A stretch of 25,366 nt of DNA, taken from the IMG/VR virus record IMGVR_UViG_3300021407_000218, positions 1 through 25,366 of that record; one strand, written 5' to 3'. Within the stretch, counting starts at the first letter, position 1, and every line of letters begins with the position of its first letter. Source of the stretch: a virus. The position numbers were made by a program, and so were the translations under genes. Positions 22,248 through 25,366 of this stretch are shown in pieces. The notes beneath the pieces were generated by a model. The model saw nothing but the letters and a program-made list of their open reading frames with translations. It searched no databases and was not told where the DNA came from.

Positions 22248-23732
22248 CTACTGCGCGAGCTGGATAGCTACGGTCGAGTACGCGGGAACATCGGCCTTCA
22301 CCATCGCTTCATCAGCGGGCGCGGCCCTTAGATCCTGCTTAGTTAGTGAGTTATTGCCCAGGGTGAATAGCTGGCTGTGCGTCGGCTTGATGCCCAGGTG
22401 CGAGAACTTCACCCGCAGCCCGCTAACCGCCGTGGCCGTGGGATTGATGAGCACCAGAGTATCTGCTGTTGGGTTGTAGAACGTGATGGTAAGCAAGCCG
22501 CTCGGCGCTGTCGGTGGAACCACTACGTTGAAGCCTGTCTCTTCGAGGTTGAGATAATCGCTCGCGCAGAACAGCTGAAAGGCCATCAGCGACGGATAGG
22601 GCACATAGGCGGCGTTGTAGGGCTGCCCATCCTTCGGGGGGTTGCACATCAGCGGATCGCCGCCCTGAATCCCCTCAAGGCAGAAATACCCCCGGCTGTC
22701 TGCGGACATGAAGTAGACGATTCGACCAGGCGGCAGCGAGCCTTGCGCTACCACATCGAGAAAATCAGCAATCGCTACCGTGTTCCACAAAGGCCCATAT
22801 ACCGTGTCGTTCTGTACGTTGTTCGGCTGGTACGCATAGTTGGTGTTGTACTCACTGACGATGATCGGCGTGGTGGCCGCGTTGGGCTGCGAGCCTTTGC
22901 GAACGGTTTGCTCAAGCTGGCGATAGTAGTAGGCGATTCCGCCAGTCGGGTTTTGCGTCGTCTGGTAAGCCTGGTCCCAAGTCATCCCCGGAAGCAACCA
23001 GGTGCCGGTGATGTAGACGTGCCACGAAACGAAATCGACATAGGGCGCGGTGGCCCCGCTCAACAAGGGCGGTATCCAGCTGGCGATGTTGGCGGAGCTG
23101 GCCAGCGTGGGACCGCCTAGCTTGGCCGTGGGTGCGGCCTTTCTAAATTCCGGTCCCAAGGCCCCATAGAGTTTTAGATAGTTCCCCAGAGGATCGGACG
23201 GCGGGCAGAAACTGCCGTTGGCAACATCTGGCTCATTCCACAGTTCGTAATTCAATCCGGGGTGGAGCTGGTCCGTGTGCTTGACCGCCTGCGCCGCCAG
23301 CTGCGCCCACTTGGTTAGATTGCTCGGCATCGAGCATGGCTGCGGCCCCAGGCTCGGCGGCGTGCCGTAAATCGTAATCATGGGGCTTAACCCGTTCTGC
23401 GTGCCGCGTGACAACTGCCCATCCCAGGCGCTGTAGTTCGGCGTGTCGCCGTTGGCAAAGATGGTTTGAACGTTGATCCAGATACGATTACCGCGCAGGT
23501 TTACTTTGGTCAGATTGTCGATTCCGCTTTGACTCGAAACCGTCGAGCCTACACCGCCGCTGCCGAAGAAGTTCGGCGGCACGCTGACCGTGCTTGTGCG
23601 TCCACCAAAGTCCGCGACCACATCGGCAGGCTTGTGGTGATGGAACAGCCACCAGAGCACCAGGAAAGCCAGCACCATGACAAGGAAGGTGTACAGAAAC
23701 ATGAATTTATAAAATTTTGGGTTGCCTGCCAT
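22248..23732 (-). CDS. Membrane-anchored clan GH-A glycoside hydrolase
   Basis: This 494-residue protein has an N-terminal membrane anchor (about 8-30, FMFLYTFLVMVLAFLVLWWLF) with Lys on the cytoplasmic side. A TIM-barrel domain follows. NYELWNEPD (161-169) places the acid/base at Glu167. SWHVY (236-240) has the conserved His. IIVSEYNTNY (290-299) gives the nucleophile Glu294. The spacing and motifs are closest, by eye, to GH39-like enzymes, but GH5, GH51 or GH79-like membership is possible. The last 90 residues form a beta domain. It should act on a beta-linked polysaccharide in the periplasm or outside; the substrate is unknown. It sits in the head gene cluster but is probably not a virion part. 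A GAGAGG Shine-Dalgarno precedes the ATG. Confidence 0.85.
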   Translation of the reverse strand: MAGNPKFYKFMFLYTFLVMVLAFLVLWWLFHHHKPADVVADFGGRTSTVSVPPNFFGSGGVGSTVSSQSGIDNLTKVNLRGNRIWINVQTIFANGDTPNYSAWDGQLSRGTQNGLSPMITIYGTPPSLGPQPCSMPSNLTKWAQLAAQAVKHTDQLHPGLNYELWNEPDVANGSFCPPSDPLGNYLKLYGALGPEFRKAAPTAKLGGPTLASSANIASWIPPLLSGATAPYVDFVSWHVYITGTWLLPGMTWDQAYQTTQNPTGGIAYYYRQLEQTVRKGSQPNAATTPIIVSEYNTNYAYQPNNVQNDTVYGPLWNTVAIADFLDVVAQGSLPPGRIVYFMSADSRGYFCLEGIQGGDPLMCNPPKDGQPYNAAYVPYPSLMAFQLFCASDYLNLEETGFNVVVPPTAPSGLLTITFYNPTADTLVLINPTATAVSGLRVKFSHLGIKPTHSQLFTLGNNSLTKQDLRAAPADEAMVKADVPAYSTVAIQLAQ

Positions 23733-23743
23733 GATGCCGCCTC

Positions 23744-23980
23744 TCAGTCGTCGTCGTTGGATAGCTGGCCCGGTACTTTGCCCCTAGTGCCGCAGCGATC
23801 GCAGGGGATGCCACCAGGCCGAAGCCCGCAGCCGTCGCAGTCGGGACAGGTGATAACTGTAGCTTTGCCTTTACAGAACGGACACAGGACTTTGCAGCGG
23901 AATTTAAAAACTTCACGTCTAGCAATTATAGATTTTACTTTTCTAGCTTTCGGGCAAGGTTCGAGAATCGCGATGCTCAT
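23744..23980 (-). CDS. DnaJ-like zinc-finger protein
   Basis: This 78-residue protein has nine Cys, most in repeats resembling the DnaJ cysteine-rich domain: CPFCKGKA (33-40), CPDCDGCG (45-52) and CDRCGTRG (60-67). Two zinc ions are plausible. There is no J-domain. The N-terminus is basic (KARKVKSIIARR) and the C-terminus ends in three Asp. Its ATG overlaps the portal gene's TGA (ATGA), so the two are coupled. The N-terminal third is encoded by an AT-rich patch (23900-23945). A folding-helper or nucleic-acid-binding role is possible, but the function is unknown. Confidence 0.75.
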   Translation of the reverse strand: MSIAILEPCPKARKVKSIIARREVFKFRCKVLCPFCKGKATVITCPDCDGCGLRPGGIPCDRCGTRGKVPGQLSNDDD

Positions 23981-25366
23981 TGCGGATTCATCCCCCCTTC
24001 CAGCACTTGCTCATCCCCTTTGCGCTCGGCCAGCGCCATAGCGCGATTGAGCGGGACGCCTTCCTCGGTGCGCTCCATCGCTTTTTCGGTGATGGTGTTG
24101 GCGAGGTTGTCTTGTGACTGCGCGTGTATCTCCGCGATGCGGTTCTGTCCGCGTGCCTGCTCAACCTGTAGCTTGCCCTGATTCTGCGCCTGCATGGGCG
24201 CAGCCGTGGCCTGCTGCACGTTTTGCTTTTCCTGCGGGGTGAGAGGCCGGATGATGTCCGGCTGTTGTTGCAGCTCGGAAACCTGCATGAGTAGATCCAC
24301 GATCGTGGCAAAGTCGATGGTGTCGCCGCGTGCGTGGAGAAACTGCAAGAGCTGCGGCTGCTGCACCATCTGCATGAAGAAGGGAATCACTTGTTGAATC
24401 CCCTGGCGCTTGGCCAGCTTTTCGCCAGCTAAAACTAAAACCTCAAATTCTGAATTTAAAAGTTGATTGACAAACAGGCTGTCGATCATGGCTTTGGAGT
24501 ATTTCTCGGTGAGGATCTCGCGAATCTCCCACAGCGGCATATTCTCTTTCACCATGTCGATCAGCCAGTAAACGACGCGCACGATAACGCCCTCGGAGAC
24601 CGCCTCGACCGGCGTTGACACTGTTTCATCGGCCTTGTTCGCGATGCGGCTCGCGCCGGTCGCTGTGCGTGCGGCGGAGCTGCCGGGTCCGGGTAGGTTG
24701 CCCTGCATAAAGGCGGAGTTCGCGCCGCTGATGTCGTCGGCGCTCTGCGAGGACATCTCCAGCATGTGCCACGCATCGGCGGGCACGTTGGGCATTTCTA
24801 AAAATCCAACCTGGCGTTTTAGATCTGCACCTGGCGGCATCCCCTCGATCTGCCAGAATCCGCCCAGTCGGTGAATCACGTTTTGGGTCGGGGAATTGAG
24901 GCCGGACGCTACCATGAGCGGCGCATTCATGGGGTAGGCGATCATTTTTAAACACTCGTTCAAAACGCCCTGGTTGATGCGTTGGTCCGCGCCGGTACTG
25001 CGGCCTATGCCGATGCCCAGACCGCAATTGTCGATGTTCCACCAGTTAGCCGTGACGTGGATACAAGTATCGTCGTGCGCCTCATTGCGGATGGTTAGTT
25101 TCTTGCCCTCGTAGTAGAGGATCGTCTGCACGTTCTCACAGTCCCACCGCTCGATGAGCATTAGCGGCTTCAGCAAAGGATCTTCGGAAGTCTGCGAGCT
25201 AGGCGCTTCGGAGTGCGTCACCGCGCTGCCTTCGCTGCTCATGTTCTGCGCTACGGTGGTCGCATACGGTGCGTCACCGATCGGGCGCGAGAAGAAGAAC
25301 GCCCGCAGCGTGGCCTCGTCGGGAATGTTCTTATAGCACTCCAGTTGCCGCATCTGTTGCAGATCA
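23977..25366 (-). CDS. Portal protein, N-terminus outside window
   Basis: The reading frame stays open to the window edge, so the true start lies beyond base 25366; at least 462 codons are present. Sequence typical of podovirus portals includes VLNECLKMIAYPMNAPLMV, then a stretch on lipid-like or clip contacts (GMPPGADLKRQVGFLEMP), an Ala/Gly-rich segment (SSAARTATGASRIANKADE), and a long helical C-terminus rich in Gln (about 300-440) that would form the barrel. The portal ring is the DNA entry channel and head-tail vertex. Position upstream of the scaffold and capsid genes matches the T7 order (gp8). AT-rich codon bursts occur at 24425-24470, 24797-24830 and 24944-24952. Confidence 0.85.
   Translation of the reverse strand, partial: DLQQMRQLECYKNIPDEATLRAFFFSRPIGDAPYATTVAQNMSSEGSAVTHSEAPSSQTSEDPLLKPLMLIERWDCENVQTILYYEGKKLTIRNEAHDDTCIHVTANWWNIDNCGLGIGIGRSTGADQRINQGVLNECLKMIAYPMNAPLMVASGLNSPTQNVIHRLGGFWQIEGMPPGADLKRQVGFLEMPNVPADAWHMLEMSSQSADDISGANSAFMQGNLPGPGSSAARTATGASRIANKADETVSTPVEAVSEGVIVRVVYWLIDMVKENMPLWEIREILTEKYSKAMIDSLFVNQLLNSEFEVLVLAGEKLAKRQGIQQVIPFFMQMVQQPQLLQFLHARGDTIDFATIVDLLMQVSELQQQPDIIRPLTPQEKQNVQQATAAPMQAQNQGKLQVEQARGQNRIAEIHAQSQDNLANTITEKAMERTEEGVPLNRAMALAERKGDEQVLEGGMNPQ

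Noticed and set aside
22377-23120. 247-codon plus-strand open frame
   Set aside because: It lies wholly antisense to the glycosidase, whose motifs are clear. Its composition is Arg/Val/Gly-rich without recognisable motifs, as expected of a GC-driven shadow frame.
23466-24041. 191-codon plus-strand open frame
   Set aside because: It spans antisense parts of three minus-strand genes with good starts and motifs. It has no Shine-Dalgarno or domain features.
1-25366. CRISPR array, tRNA, integrase or attachment site
   Set aside because: I scanned for regularly spaced repeats, cloverleaf-like segments and recombinase motifs and found none; the window is all late-type phage genes.

Overview
This window is almost certainly part of the genome of a tailed phage with a short tail (podovirus-like), probably from an environmental or uncultured source, and not a bacterial chromosome. 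It shows only phage morphogenesis and lysis genes, packed tightly and nearly all on the minus strand. Many start and stop codons overlap (ATGA, GTGA, TAATG), and most genes have purine-rich Shine-Dalgarno sequences. I see no tRNA, rRNA, CRISPR array, insertion sequence, integrase, polymerase or terminase. The host cannot be named from the sequence. Sec-type signal peptides, carbohydrate-active domains and moderately high GC would suit a Gram-negative soil or sediment bacterium, but that is inference.

Read in the direction of transcription (from base 25366 down to 1), the order follows the T7 late region. Portal (cut by the window edge) comes first, then an accessory block, a scaffold candidate, the major capsid protein (N4-gp56 family type), a post-capsid terminator region, tail adaptor and tubular proteins, a gp13-like GNAT-fold protein, a gp14-like protein (it begins Met-Cys-x-Ala-Ala), two large internal virion/ejection candidates, appendage proteins, a beta-helix tail spike, a holin candidate, a T4-type lysozyme with intact catalytic residues, and two small genes that begin with signal peptides. 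The second of these is cut by the left edge.

The accessory block between portal and scaffold (about 20.2-24.0 kb) is the least standard part. It holds a DnaJ-like zinc-finger protein, a membrane-anchored clan GH-A glycoside hydrolase, a 57-residue membrane peptide resembling DUF3309, a strong hairpin, a small zinc-ribbon protein, and a two-gene island on the plus strand that meets the minus-strand genes tail to tail.

Other unusual points are a tail spike that begins with a signal peptide and three cysteine-paired repeats, a capsid gene whose best start adds a hydrophobic N-terminal segment, and a perfect 14-bp hairpin in the scaffold-capsid gap. A short AT-rich word (CTAAAA/TTTTAG) recurs through otherwise GC-rich coding sequence, including all three signal-peptide coding regions. 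No stretch over 300 bases lacks a gene; the largest gap is the 182 bases after the capsid gene.
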